From Ulva prolifera (lineage: Eukaryota > Chlorophyta > Ulvophyceae > Ulvales > Ulvaceae), in the NCBI GenBank assembly GCA_023078555.1, contig CM041200.1, positions 4,988,936-5,052,935 of the forward strand: 64,000 bases of DNA, in the 5' to 3' direction. The position numbers and the translations under genes were made by a program. Shown piece after piece: positions 33,661 through 45,960 of this stretch (its first letter is position 1; each line of letters starts with the position of its first letter). The notes under the pieces were generated by a model. It was not told where the DNA came from, searched no databases, and saw nothing but the letters and a program-made list of their open reading frames with translations.

Positions 33661-36233
33661 ATCAGGGTGCGAGGGCGTTGGAACACCTGCTTCGGCGCTC
33701 AGGCGAATGGCCTGTGATGAAGCTTTTTACAGTAACGACGAGCACACATGTGCAGCCGCTGAACTGCATGCCGTGTGCATGTTCCTGCGTGAAGGACTGT
33801 GCTCATGACCTACACTTCACACATACGGTGCATTCCACGCATGACTTCAGGGCGACCTCCATGTCAGTTTGCATGTTGATGTGTGGCTACAGTCGAGAAT
33901 GAAGTTATGCACACGCACCTGCGCTCGGTGAGGTGAATGCTCTTTAGATATGGTCATCCAATCACGTCCTTGTAGCAATCAAGCGTCTACCCTGGTGGAA
34001 ATGTTAGGTGCACACCGATGTTTGCGAATGACTGCACAGTACAACAGAGCTGCATGAAGACAGGTGTGGCTGTTGTGCACTCCTGGAGGTATCATGAAAC
34101 CACAGGCTGTGAATCGGCCGTGCATGGAGAAGCAAAATGACCTTTTGGCAATCATATCGCGATGCACTATAAGGCATCAGTCTTACACCAGGACCAGCTG
34201 CCATCTAGTGAGTGTACGGCTGTGCATGCGTAGGTCAGCCGTCTCGCATCTCATCTGCATTCTCCCCCGCTTACAACAAGCCGACTGCGTGGCTGAACAC
34301 ACAGGGAGCTCCCCATCGCACATTCTTCTGCACAGCAGTCGTGGGGACTTTGCTGCCATGGATGTGCTCTGTTGCCCATACTGTTACAATCTCAGATACA
34401 CCAGCTGGGAAAAGCGGCCACACGAAACATACCTTCTCGAGGTGTTTGCGGAGAGCAAGGCGCCGAAACGCGCACCATGGTCCCTACCCACAAGCAGGTA
34501 GCCGCTGAGTTGTGCAGTGCTGACCTGCATGCAGGGCCGGACAACAGTGAAGCAGCCACATCTGGGGCGAACGTGCTGGGCTGCCAGATTCGCAAGGGCA
34601 CTCGTCCACGCAGCGCCATGAAACACCCTTGCAGCAGGTCCACACTAGCCCATGGCCACCAGGAGAAAAGAGCACATTGGCTGTTGTCTCAGCCGGCACA
34701 GAAGGAGTTGCTCTGGCGTGTATGGCATCTCTGGAGGATGCAAGTCAGGGGCCGCCCGCAGTGCAGCGTGGGGGAAGCAAACGTCAGCGCCAACAGAGCG
34801 AGCCCACAACAGCCTGGCGAGTAGACATCAGACGTTGTGCACTTGATGTCGTCGCAGCACGTACATGTGGGGTATCTTGTATCATCAGGGCATAACATCT
34901 ACATGCGTCCATCTGTATCCTACCTGTCCAGCATGCATTGGCCTCGGCTTCGTCCGTCTGCTGCCGCCTCGTGTCAGTGCGCCTACTTCAGACGACTCTG
35001 CGACATCGGCCGTTTCACGTTCGTGTCGTCCCTCTGATGAGCTGTCGAGCGTCGCAGCTGTGGTGCACCTCCGGCCACGTCGCATGCAGCAGCAGCGCTC
35101 CTCCACGGACAAAGCCGCTTCAGCCCCCACTGGATCCCATCCCTACCCCCTTGCCCCTAATAGCTGGGCCCAGCTGAGGCATCACAGAATCGAAAATGAT
35201 CCTTTGTATTGCCTTCAGTGCGTCAGGCGTCAATTGCATCCAGGTCATGTTTCAGGCATCATGCCGCAAGTGTCCAAGCGTAGGAGGGCCTCGTCGCTGG
35301 TGTTCCAAGGACAAAGCAAGCAAGGCAGGTAGCACCGCGGGCATCAACCAGGGGAACCGCACACCCATGCAAACAGCAACACGCAGAACACACCAACACA
35401 TCCGCGCGGTGGCAGCGCTCGTCGCTTCTGCATGTGTTTACGGATGATTACATATGCCAGTTGGACATTGACAGCTCCGATATCCGGGACCGAAAGAGGC
35501 ATCCAAGCTACATGCCGCCGTGTGTGTGTGAATGCAACCACTGCAACGCACAGAGCCAGGGGCAAGCAGCAACTGCACATGCCTACCTGCCGTCGGTAGT
35601 CGTCACTGCAGCTGGAGCATGCTCCAGATCATCATGCGTCTGTGCACATGCCACGCCCGCCATGCAGGTTCTCGATGCTAGTGCCCTGCAGACGTGGCTG
35701 CTCATGCGACTCAGGGTGGTCCCCCTGATTTCTGAGCCACCAAGAGCGGCCCGCGCCCGTCTGCTTTACACGTGTACATAGTCAAAGGGTCTGCAACACA
35801 TCTTCGATTTTCGTCGAGATGTGACATGCATGTACAGCTGCCCCATCCTGTAGCTATGGGTGTCGTTCCCTGATGAGCAGTCGAATGTCTGACGGACGAT
35901 CATCGAGTGCACCATCGCATCCTGCGCTGCTGTAGTTGTTGACCAGCTAGCGTGCAGGTGCCGGGCTGATGTGATAGCTTCCAGAATGTTCTTGAGCATT
36001 GGTGGCGATGCGTGGCGGATTGTCCGTCTACAACTGCGGATCGGCCAAGCTACCACTCACGTCAGATCTAAGAGCTGTAGCAGCCTCGTCAATGGTCGTA
36101 TAGCAGGTGAATCAGAGGTTGCGAAGCCGGATAAGTGTGTGGCCTGTGAGTGTGCGAGTTCAGCTGTTTCCCCACAACCACAGACGAGCGCGGACCATCA
36201 CGCACTTGTGTGCACGATCAGCATAACAGATCT
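33661..36233. other. No confident gene
   Basis: This is 2.6 kb with short open frames on both strands. The most exon-like pieces are on the plus strand near 34360-34497 (MDVLCCPYCYNLRYTSWEK) and 35660-35781, after a CATGCAG acceptor. They do not form a chain in phase and I recognise no family. The right end holds the ISCA1 promoter. Confidence 0.35.
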
Positions 36234-37039
36234 ATGGTGATAAGCTCACTACGAGCTCTACGCACAGCAAGTCGTTTGCCGAGAAAGGCAGCTGTGGAGC
36301 TCACTGACAGTGCTGCTGTGCGCATCAAAGAACTCCTCTCTCTTAGGCACAAGGTACCAGCTTCCCTGCCTTGCCACGAAATCACTCACATCGCAGCTTG
36401 TCGTCCTTGGCAGCTTTCGCGGGGTGAAAGTGTCTCAACTAGTTTTCATGCTTGCTTGTTCCTGCCACATGAATATGGCTGTGGAGAAGTCACTCATGAC
36501 AACACCATACTTGACAGGTCATGAGTGTGTACCCATGTACTGCTCGAAATTAGAGCAAAAAGGTCCGAATTCAGGCTTCTGCAAGTGCAGGAATACATCA
36601 AACTTGGGGTGAAGCAGCGAGGCTGCAATGGCTTGGCATATACAATGAATTACGCAAATGAGAAGGGCAAATTTGATGAAGAGGTTTCTGAGAAAGGCGT
36701 CCGTCTCCTCATAGAACCGTCAGCGTTGATGCACATAATTGGGACCAAGATGGACTTCGTTTCAGACAGGCTGAAGTATGTCATCCTGAACGGCGAACGC
36801 CCGCCAACACATGATGATGCACCTCAAAAGTTGTCCATTGATTTTTAACGCGCTTTGCAAGCAATCACACAGTTTCGCTGTGAGCTGCAGGGACTGCACT
36901 CAGTATACTGCAAGCATCAACTTCATTGTGGCTAGACTCAGTGTTGACTGGGTGGCGTATGTGTTGCAGGAGGGAGTTTATCTTCATCAACCCGAACTCG
37001 AAAGGTTCCTGTGGCTGCGGAGAATCGTTTACGACATGA
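36234..37039 (+). CDS. ISCA1: ISCA1, A-type iron-sulfur cluster assembly protein
   Basis: A-type carriers deliver [4Fe-4S] clusters to mitochondrial apoproteins. Three exons in phase: 36234-36353, 36591-36775 and 36970-37039. They give 124 residues. The N-terminus (MVISSLRALRTASRLPRKAA) is Arg-rich without acids, as in a mitochondrial presequence. The A-type fold follows: LTDSAAVRIKELL, EYIKLGVKQRGCNGLAYTM, FVSDRL, and GSCGCGESFTT at the end. The three cluster-binding cysteines are Cys52, Cys116 and Cys118. CNGLAYTM points to ISCA1 and not ISCA2. The last exon holds only 23 codons and carries two of the three ligands. A TGTAA lies 48 bases after the stop. ATM1/ABCB7, another gene of the same pathway, is 20 kb away. 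Confidence 0.95.
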
Positions 37040-37382
37040 TAGACAGAGCAGTGTGGTCAACTGCCCAGATGGAAACGCCAGATTAGTGTAACGTAGGAAC
37101 ATATGGGTTTTGGTCGTTCAATTGGTGTTCTTGCTAGGTTACAGACGTTTATGGGTTTGCTGGGCACAGTATCTATTCAACAGCGACGTACATAACCTCT
37201 TGTATCCAGTGGCAATCTTGTGGCAACCACTAGGACATATATTTGGTCAAGCAAGGTCATGCACAGCAGAATAACTTGTTAAAAAAAGATTTTCAATGAG
37301 CGTGAAAATCGGATGTCACACTATTGTTAGAAATTGTGATGTTGCCTCTTCTCCCAGAGCATGATCCTCACTGCCAACAGTA
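37040..37382. other. Intergenic between convergent ISCA1 and CDH1
   Basis: Shared 3' flank, with no gene visible. Confidence 0.5.
37087..37091 (+). promoter_or_regulatory. TGTAA poly(A) signal of ISCA1
   Basis: The motif lies 48 bases after the ISCA1 stop codon. Confidence 0.5.
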
Positions 37383-39385
37383 TCAGCGAATGTGGGTCCT
37401 CATCGTCGCAGTAACTGCTGTCGCATTCCTGGATGTCGACGTATGCGGCTTAGGGCCGGGAAAGACATTCCAAAATCGCAAAGTCTCATCACCGGCGCCT
37501 GTCACGATGGTTTGTCCATCGGGTGACATTGCCAAGTACAACACGCGCAGGGTGTGTCCTGTCAGGGTGGCCAGCTTGCTCATCGTAGGATACTTCCAAA
37601 CAATGATCTGGTTCTGGGAATAACCATGTGTGGACACAATCTCATTAACATTCTTTGACCATGCCAGGTTGCAAACCTGCACAGGGGGTCACCTTTCACG
37701 CAACACTGCAATTGTCTCATATTTAATCACTGGGAAACGAAGCCTGCATCCGGAGCTGACCAGCCAAGCAGCGTCAAAGCCGCCTGTGTAGCAATGCAGC
37801 GCACCTGAGATCCAGTATCTATGGTGTTGAGCTTGAAGTTGGTTGCAGTGTTCCAGAATCGGATGCAGCGGTCCGCAGTGCCACCCCCCGAAGCCAGGAG
37901 CCCATGCTGATGGGGCGACCAGGCAATAGCCTTAACTGCAGCGGTATGTTCAGAAAACTTCATCATCGGACTGCTGCTGTTCAGAGACCAAATGCAAAGC
38001 TGGTTATCATTACCGCCTGACGCTAGCTGACGATTATCTGGGGACCACTTCAGGCCACACACTTCAGATCGATGGGCTGAGCACCTGTAGAGCACACAGA
38101 TATGACGATAAATAACCCAAACATGTGGAACTTGCGAATAACCAGTTCACGGACACCCTGAGATATACCTTGGAACATGAAGAAGCAGACACGACACGAG
38201 TGGTGGGGACGCACTTCTGAACCATGGCCTCCTGTGCCCGAACATCTCTTTGGAGAACGTTCCGGTCCCTTGAGCCAGTGGACAACAGGTGTGAATTCCA
38301 GGCCATGGTGCCGACCCGTGCCCTATGGCCGTGCATGTTCCGAATCTGCTTGAGTTTGGATACATCAAATATCCGCGTGTCCCCATGCGTTGTTCCCACC
38401 GACAGGTATGTCCCCCTTTGACTCCATGCAACAGAGCATACAGTATCGTTTGTGGAGGCAAGATCAACTAGTTTAGTGACTTTGCACGTACATGCACTCC
38501 ACAGGTACACACACGAACCAAGGCCGACTGCAAGAACATTTTGGCTTGACCAGTCCACCAGGTTCAGATAGAAGTCGTCCTGCAATGACGGGGCATCTAG
38601 CACCTTGAAAGGCCCCCGTGGTATCTTTCGAGGGACTCTGCATCAACAGCTTGTCTCAGTACCACGCATGCTGTGGCACATGCTGTGGTACATGCGTCGT
38701 GACTAATTTCAGAAAGGCGCATCCAAGCTTCCCTGGCCCATGCTGTGTGAAGGCAAGCTACCCAGCACACCTTCTAGGAGATGCTGAGGCACCAGCATAT
38801 GGTGTAATGACATCTGCTCCCCCCGGAGAGGTCTGGAACGGAGATTGTGGCGCAGAACCAGCTGCTGGTGTGTGTCTGTCGCCTGATATGAATCTGAACA
38901 TTTTGTTTCCCGGGGCGACAGGAGATCGCAGAGCTTCGCTGTTCAAAGCTGGCTTATCTGTTGGTGATGGAACTGGTGACCTGCATCATCCAGATTTGCA
39001 TGTAGCACCAGGACAGCACAGCAGCAGGCAGCGTCAACACATGACTCAGGAGCCCCCAGACAGGCAACGCTGCAGAGATTCCTTACCCCAGCAATGTCTG
39101 TCTCAACATGTTCCTGTAGGCATGGTTTGCATCCTCTCGCTCCTGTTGCACCGGCGACTCATGAGCAGCACGCTCTCGATCCAGTACAGAGAAGTCAAGC
39201 CTTGAGTTGGTTGCTCGGCTGGGTATGAATCTATCAGAGTACACAATAGATCTTCGCGGCGATGCAAACACGGCGCAAGGTGACTCGAGGGATCTTCGCA
39301 AGGTATCAATTGGTGAGGCTGTGGGCGTTCCAGGCTCATTGCTACTTGGGTCAATCGGTGCCGGTCTCTCTCGTGACTGATCCAT
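37383..39385 (-). CDS. CDH1: CDH1/FZR (CCS52-type), WD40 activator of the anaphase-promoting complex
   Basis: CDH1 activates the APC/C in late mitosis and G1, and in plants drives endocycles. Five minus-strand exons fit in phase: 39385-39087, 38938-38771, 38637-38215, 38084-37805 and 37676-37383. They give 487 residues. The C-box SDRFIPSR lies near residue 50. The linker has NKMFRF and then [20 protein letters not shown], which separates CDH1 from CDC20. The propeller is highly conserved: [68 protein letters not shown] and [11 protein letters not shown]. The protein ends in THIR, the IR tail. The ATG at 39385 directly follows TATAG, so a further 5' exon cannot be ruled out, but the N-terminal length is normal. 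Confidence 0.95.
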
Positions 39386-42300
39386 CTATACAAGCATCGA
39401 AGATGTCAGATCCTGTGCGGGCTGACAGTGAAGGTAGAAAATCCTGTCGAGGCGTGGTGCCTGCAGTGACTTGCTGAAATGGCCACAGCTGTGTCTCGTT
39501 GATAATGGCCTTGAGCACACATTTGACGAGTATGAGAGTTATCAATGGCCTGCTGACGATCCGATCGACGGCAGAGTTTCAGGATGCAGTTTCCCGGCCC
39601 GGACAGGGCACATCTGCGCTGACGCGACCGACCACCGAGCACAGACCAAAGCGGCCGATGCGATGGTACATCTCTTTCTAAATTGATGTTGTACAGGTTC
39701 CTGGTCATTTTGCGCAGCACTCACCCTGCGCACATCGTAGGACATGCTGAAACGGGGTCGCACGTCAAAAGCCAAGGTTTGAACTCGGTCGAAGCAAATT
39801 CTTATGGCGTCTTACATATGCAATTAGCCATTACACATATTTGCTGACGCCAGAGGCAAGTCTTGAGTCTTGCTTCACCTACCAAAGCTGCGGACCTTGC
39901 ACGGCAAGAAGCGGAGCTGCCTGGTTGCGCCTGACGTGTAGCTGAAAAAAGTAATATAAAGCAAGCGCAACTCGATTCGTTACTTGGGATGAGCGGCTAT
40001 TAGGATGGTTTCATGGGGATGAAAGTGGAAAGCGCTTGAGCAAAGTCCAGCCAGCACACCAACCACTGGGAATCACCACAAATACGTTGTACACAGCCAA
40101 CATTCTGCCATTATCCAGTGATTGCCTTGCCGGTAGCCCGCCTGGACGCGGGAGCGCGCGCTTGCACTAGTCCGTTTCGCATGCATAGCACAGCAACCAA
40201 AGTTCCGTGCCCGTGAATGCCGGGCCTGGTGGTCCTGAACGGCCCTTGCGTGCTCTGATCACCTGATCAAGGAGTGATGCTTGTGATAGTACCCATAAAA
40301 GTAGTCCAAGGGGATCTGCTCTGAGTTGGTGGCTTCGGTATGTCACCGCATCGAATGTTCATGATTGCAACGTTGTGCAGGCTGTCTTGATGTTCTGCTA
40401 TGCACTTGCTCGAACTAATGCAATTGCTTCTACCACCAGAGCCTACGCAATGCATCGCAAAAGATTGGAATTGTGCATGCTAGCCTCAGTGGCGGCCCCG
40501 CCACTTGCATCTGTCATGGCAATCGGTGTTGTTCACCTGCTGGTGTCTGGCAAGAAAAACCGGCCAGCCCGACATGCAGCACTGTATGCGACTGCAGCGG
40601 CGACAGATTGTGCCACGATCCATCGAGGAGCAAACAAGCTGCAGCAAGAAGAAGTGTTCGCGTCAAAATTGTTGAGTGATGTGTTTGTAGCGGTGGCTGA
40701 ATCCTCCCCAGGAGAACACGGTTGCACTGAAGTAGCGCATGCGCTGGCATTCAAGTTTTCCAACTCACCCTGATTGTTTTGTGCACCCATTCAATCATCT
40801 GTTGCAGTCAACTTGCAGACATGATTTGCTCATACGCAGTGACAGTTCCCTCTGTTTTCAAACTCTGCTTGACCGTCTTGTTGACGGAACACCTCCAGCA
40901 GCTCGCAAGACATCGCGGATCCAACGATCGCTTGTTCCGTGAGGGCGTTATCCAAGCGTTTAAGCTCATTCACCCTCACGCATGCGCGGCTGTTGTCTGC
41001 CAGACCTCACACTGCGTCTGGACAGTTTCACTCTCGGTACCGCACGGCATGTTGCAAAAGAGCCGATCCAGGTCATCTTATGCCGGTCCATCTTCTGTAA
41101 CGAACACGCTGGGTGTCTTTGTTTAACGCAATCCAAGAATATCAGAACGCGGGCAATTCGACAAAAAACGAGCAAACTGTGCCTTGCATCACATCTGCGG
41201 CTGAAAAGCAGCGTGATCTATGGGACTTCGCGCCAGTCGGCGCACATGTGTTGCGCCCGTCGGCGTTCGGATCTCACCTTGTACGGTCCAGGCAGCGTCA
41301 CATTGTATTGTGAACTCTGGATAAGTGTAATCTAGTGGCATTATCCTGCAGTGAAACTGTACCAGGGCCACGCAATCTCATGGCTGTGTTGACCTCTGAA
41401 CGCCGAAGTCTCGACCGATTGCTATTGTTGAAATACTTCATGAAACATCAGTGGAGCCAGAAGTGGACCGGCACCCATCGCCACATCAATGGAGCAGCGC
41501 GTAGAATGGAAAGCCACCACAGCCAGCACTATACAACCGAACAGCAACGCCAGTCACTTCCAGGGTGCTCAAGTATTGGCTGTGCCGAGGTGCCGATCCA
41601 TCAGTGTGCTCTGTGGGCATGTGGTCAAGGCTGGTAAATGCCAGTTAGTCTCTTGGGTCAACCATTTGACTCCCGTACAGGCGTGCATGTGCAGCGACTT
41701 CCCATGGCACTGCTCATGGAATGATCCTGCAGCTGTGCCCCGTGTGCCTCATCCCAACAGCCACACCGAGGTCACAGGCACTGAAGGGACCAGTGTGGGG
41801 CCTCATGGAGGTCATGCGGGCTTTGGGTCGTCGTGGGAATGCTCGCCGACCCTGGTAGGTGTCTCAGTGCGCTCGTGTGAGGCTGCTGCGTAGCCCTGGG
41901 CGGTTAACATGTACCCGCACTGCCGAAGGACTGTGTGTTGCGTGCATTGTTGGCGGCGTGCTCAGCTCCGCCCCGGCTGCATTTGTGGCCGGAAGGGCCC
42001 TGATTCATGGAGGATGTGTTTGCGACATGTTCGAGTGCTCAGGTCCTCGGGGGCGCATGGGCCCATCCCAGCTGGATCCTGTCCAGCATTGTAGGAGCTA
42101 TCCAGTGTTCACATAACGAGGGCGCATGTGGTTACTTATCGATATGGGTACTTGAGAGCGTCAGAAACAGGTCCAGCATCGCGCACAGTCCAAATGGGAA
42201 CGAGCATGTCAGAATATCAGAATGATCGGGCCACAAGAAACCTATCTCAGAGAGCTCGGCGCGCAGACGGGTGAACTTGTGGTACTAAATCGACCATTTG

Positions 42301-42433
42301 TGTATTCAGTAAATTCTCCAAACAGTGGCCTTGCCGCGAGAGCAAGGCTTGTGACGTACACGATGTGTGCTACATGGATAAAGGCGGCGAGGCGAGCAGC
42401 GCAAGAACACAGCCACCAACCCGGTCCATGAGA
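39386..42433. other. Gene-poor stretch, no confident gene
   Basis: Open frames up to about 135 codons occur on both strands (for example plus-strand 40375-40773), but none has a domain or a coherent splice chain. The first few hundred bases should be the CDH1 promoter and leader. Confidence 0.4.
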
Positions 42434-42744
42434 AGTTCATGTGTGCTGCGGCGGTGTGCTGCTGGTTGTGGCTCGGTGCGGTGTGCTGCGGCGGTGTGCT
42501 GCGGCGGTGTGCTGTGGCGGTGTGCTGCGGCGGTGTACCTAGCTGGGGTTGACCTGCTCGCTGTTCTTACGTTGCCACCAGCCTCGTCGCCATCGTCAGC
42601 ACGGCGCCGCAGCACACCGCCGCAGCACACCGCCGCAGCACACCGCCGCAGCACACCGCCGCAGCACACCGCCGCAGCACACCGCCGCAGCACACCGCCG
42701 CAGCACACCGCCGCAGCACACCGTACCGAGCCACAACCAGCAGC
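42434..42744. repeat. 13-bp minisatellite arranged as an inverted (snap-back) repeat
   Basis: The right part (42610 to about 42723) has about nine tandem copies of CAGCACACCGCCG. The left part (about 42440-42533) has about six copies of the reverse complement. Both arms continue into the same unique flank: GCTGCTGGTTGTGGCTCGGT at 42458 matches the reverse complement of 42725-42744 exactly. The unit of 13 bp is not a codon multiple, so this is not a coding repeat. Confidence 0.9.
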
Positions 42745-42839
42745 CCTCACGCGTGGAAGAAGCACCTGTTCAACCCCGGCACCAAGCAACGCAAACCGAG
42801 CCCCGCACAAGCAGAACGCGGCGAGCCCACACCGACGCA

Positions 42840-43130
42840 CACAAACACCAACGCCCCAACACACACAAAAAACCATGCACACACCCACGCCTGGCCGCAT
42901 GTGCAGCCCCACACACCCACCAGCGCCCCACACACCCACCCACCGTGTGGCGTATTGGCGTGTGGGTGTGTGTGTTGGGGGTTGGGTCTGGGCCGCGTGC
43001 GGGTGCGTGGGTGCGTGGGTCGGGTGTCAGTGTGTCGGTGCGTTTGGGGGTGGGTGCGTGTGGAGGTGCGTGTGGGGGTTGGTTCGTGTGGTAGTGTGTA
43101 GGAGTGTGGGGGTGTGTGGGTGCTTGTTGT
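42840..43130. repeat. CA-rich to GT-rich strand-switch sequence
   Basis: From about 42840 to 42950 the plus strand is CACACCC-rich. After about 42960 it becomes GTGTGGG-rich up to about 43130. The switch (CACCGTGTGGCGTATTGGCG) is a partial dyad. No gene is supported in it. Confidence 0.6.
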
Positions 43131-43199
43131 GCCTTGGCGTTGGCTGTTGCTCTCCTGCTGCGCGCGCATTGCGTTTCTCGTGCTCTCCCTTTTGGTCCT

Positions 43200-43238
43200 G
43201 GCGGTGCTACCGACCCCTCCGGCTTTTTCCTTTGTAAC
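43200..43238 (+). mobile_element. Retrotransposon 3' tail fragment, family B
   Basis: GGCGGTGCTACCGACCCC, then CTCCGGC and the end TTTCCTTTGTAAC, followed by a short CACCCACC run. The copy at 16331-16368 shares its order and spacing. No coding part is left. Confidence 0.55.
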
Positions 43239-45960
43239 ACACCCACCCACCCACAACAACACCCACGCAGCTGCGCCCGTGGCAGTTCAGTAAAGGCTGC
43301 CCGGCCAGGCCACCTGACTGCGGGGGACCCCAGCCCCTGACCCACTGCCCTCCCCATACGTCCGCAATGCAGCAGGCACACCGCCACGCAGCCCATCCCG
43401 CCTGAAGCTAGACCATACCAGGGCAGGCTGGCCGCACCACGAGCACCCGGGGCTATGCATCGATGGTGGATCCACCACCCGACCCACGCGATAGGCCAAG
43501 TCAGGCAGATCCAACTATATGTGTATATGGTTACAAAGGACAGAGGCCGGGCATGATCGTAGACACCACCGCAGCGTAGTGTTGGGTCATCGGGCCCGAT
43601 CACATAGAACAATTCCGTATATGCAGGTCTGTTTATTGGGTGGCAGCCCTGAAAATGCTGCAAAGCGACCCAACACTGCCGCATCGTCGGTACGAGCCTC
43701 CTCATTCACCACTTCCGTGCACGCCCACTAGGGGCAAATGCCCTGCACACGAGAAACTACAAAAGCGTTTTCACAATTAGAGGAAACGCAGGCTATGTGC
43801 ATGTGAGTGTATGTGTGTGTATCTGTGGGTAAGAGAGTGTGTAACAGTAAGTTGCTGCATGACTATACAGCAATGTGGATTGAGATAGCTGCACATGATG
43901 TGCATTCTGCTGTGCATTCTGCCCTTCTAAATTCGTACCCACCTGATGCACATGACATCAGGCTGACTGGCGATGACCCATACAGCTGCTACATGTCAAC
44001 GTTGACGTCCTCCAGAGTGGCGTGGTCGTACAACGCAGGAGCTGCTGAACCTGGCCCATCCTCGTAGCATGGAGCTCGAGTACAGTTTTGCAGCGCTGCG
44101 TACTGCCTCGAGCCGGGCTGAAGGCATGCATAGTGAACAACCACAGAGTTGATTGCTGAGTAATGTGTATGTGTGATGGCAATAGTGCCGGTGCGACCAG
44201 ATGCTTCCTGGCCACAGTCATCGAGATAACACATTATGCGAGTCGCGGAGCCGTTCGGAGCCAGATCCGGCCGTCAAAGTCAATCTTATCGCTTCTTGAA
44301 TCATCCAGTTGTGGCTTGCGTGCCTTGCTCATGGAGCTCGAGCCGTTCGCAGTGTTGCAGCTGTGACACTGCAGTACTAGCTATAGTGTGCATGCACGTA
44401 CGGTGATGCCCGTCACATCCCGCGGTGTGAACTGCCGATTTTCACGCCCATAAGCGCGTTCAGGCGTCGACTTTGGCACCCGTGCCGTTTGATAGTCTGA
44501 TCTGGTGCTCTGCCATGCAATGGCCCGGGTCCTTATGGACAAGCTTGTAATCTATACACCCGTGCCGTTTGAATGGCCGTGCAGTCACGACCTAATGCAA
44601 GGCACCTGGGCAGCACCGTGCGGTGACCGGCTATGCATAGCTCAGCGGCATGGATGTTATGCATATGCTTTCTTTTACAGCATCCTCGCCGATCATGATC
44701 AGTCATGGCTGAACGCTACGTGCCCACGACAGCATCTGACCCGCACCTCTCCAAGATTTCACGCTTCGATGTGCTGGCAGATCCATGTCCCTTGGACGTG
44801 CGTTTAATTGTAATCGTGTGCACGCTTGCGCCAAGCAACAGCACTTGGAATCCCTGTGTGCGAGCGGACACGCGGGTCCTGAAACCAAGTAAGAAATGTG
44901 AAGAAAACATGTAAACAGGCAGCTGTCCATGTTCAAGAAGGTCGCAGTTCCGTATGGCTACTTTGTCGTTCGAACTGCAGCGCAGAGGATGCATGGGATA
45001 GTCAGTCGGGCTTTTGCCATGCGTGTATGGTGGTTTTGTCGCCAGATCCCTCGTAGAACTCTCCCAGGGCAACAGGCGGCGGGACATGACCATCGCAGTA
45101 ATTGATACCAATGGGAAATAAGCAGAGCGTGGTGCACCCCTGTTGAATCAGTGGCACGCCACATGCTTAGAATTTTGTGGTTTCTCGCAACACCTGATGT
45201 CCACAAGGGCATGCACACACGTGGAGCTCATGATTTCGCAGTCACTGTGCACAGGACAGGCCGTGTCTGTCCGGGATTGTCATGTACCCAGCATCGGCTA
45301 GTGCGCTGTCTACCTGTGATGGTGCACAGGACAGGTCTACCTCAGGCACTACTCTGGCCTGTCCGCACAGCTGCGTCTCCGACTTCCGCAGTGAAATGCA
45401 GCGACCGGCCGCGTGACCGTGGAGAAGATATACTGCAACATGAACATCCCGTACGTATGCCCCTACTGGCACATGCCGCGCTGCCTGCTGCTCGTGCGAG
45501 CAGCGCATAATGTGCGTCATGAACATCGGAACTCCGCCCGTCGTGTTCCCTGAATGATATCACCACATGCACGTCCATCATCCCTACTCAGCCGAATATG
45601 GCATTGACTGTGCTTTTCATGTTGGCGTGCAACGCTACCATGGTGTATCAGGAGCTGAAGGCGACATGGCTTCGTGGACATCGCATGCATTGGCCTGAAA
45701 GCCGCGCCTTCAGTTGAATCTCGCCTGCAATGCAGCAAGGTAACGAACAAAAAGCATCCGAAACAACACATGATTCACCCCAGGCGTGGCATAGAGAACT
45801 CGTGCAGCACGGGCGGTCTAAGCACTAGTGCGCCAGCAAACACAATTGTCTCGGTGGTCGTGTCCCAGGATATATGAGGCCTTGCATCGAAGCGAAAGAC
45901 GTGGATGCACAAAGGCTTGTGAAATAGTATTTGTGGCAGTGTGCTGCATGGGCTTTGGTA
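43239..45960. other. No confident gene
   Basis: Apart from the tail fragment at 43530-43553, only short open frames and simple GT-rich sequence near 43805-43840 are seen. A 15-bp direct repeat (ACCCGTGCCGTTTGA) occurs twice near 44478 and 44562. Confidence 0.35.
43530..43553 (-). mobile_element. Retrotransposon 3' tail fragment, family A
   Basis: On the minus strand this reads CCCGGCCTCTGTCCTTTGTAAC, essentially identical to the tail at 17965-17987. Only the terminal box remains. Confidence 0.6.

Noticed and set aside
37383..39385. Second CDC20 copy
   Set aside because: [27 protein letters not shown] and [16 protein letters not shown] are CDH1/FZR signatures.
42365..43705. Long open frames on both strands through the minisatellite
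   Set aside because: They are low-complexity products of the 13-bp and CA/GT repeats, and a 13-bp unit cannot keep a coding frame in selection.
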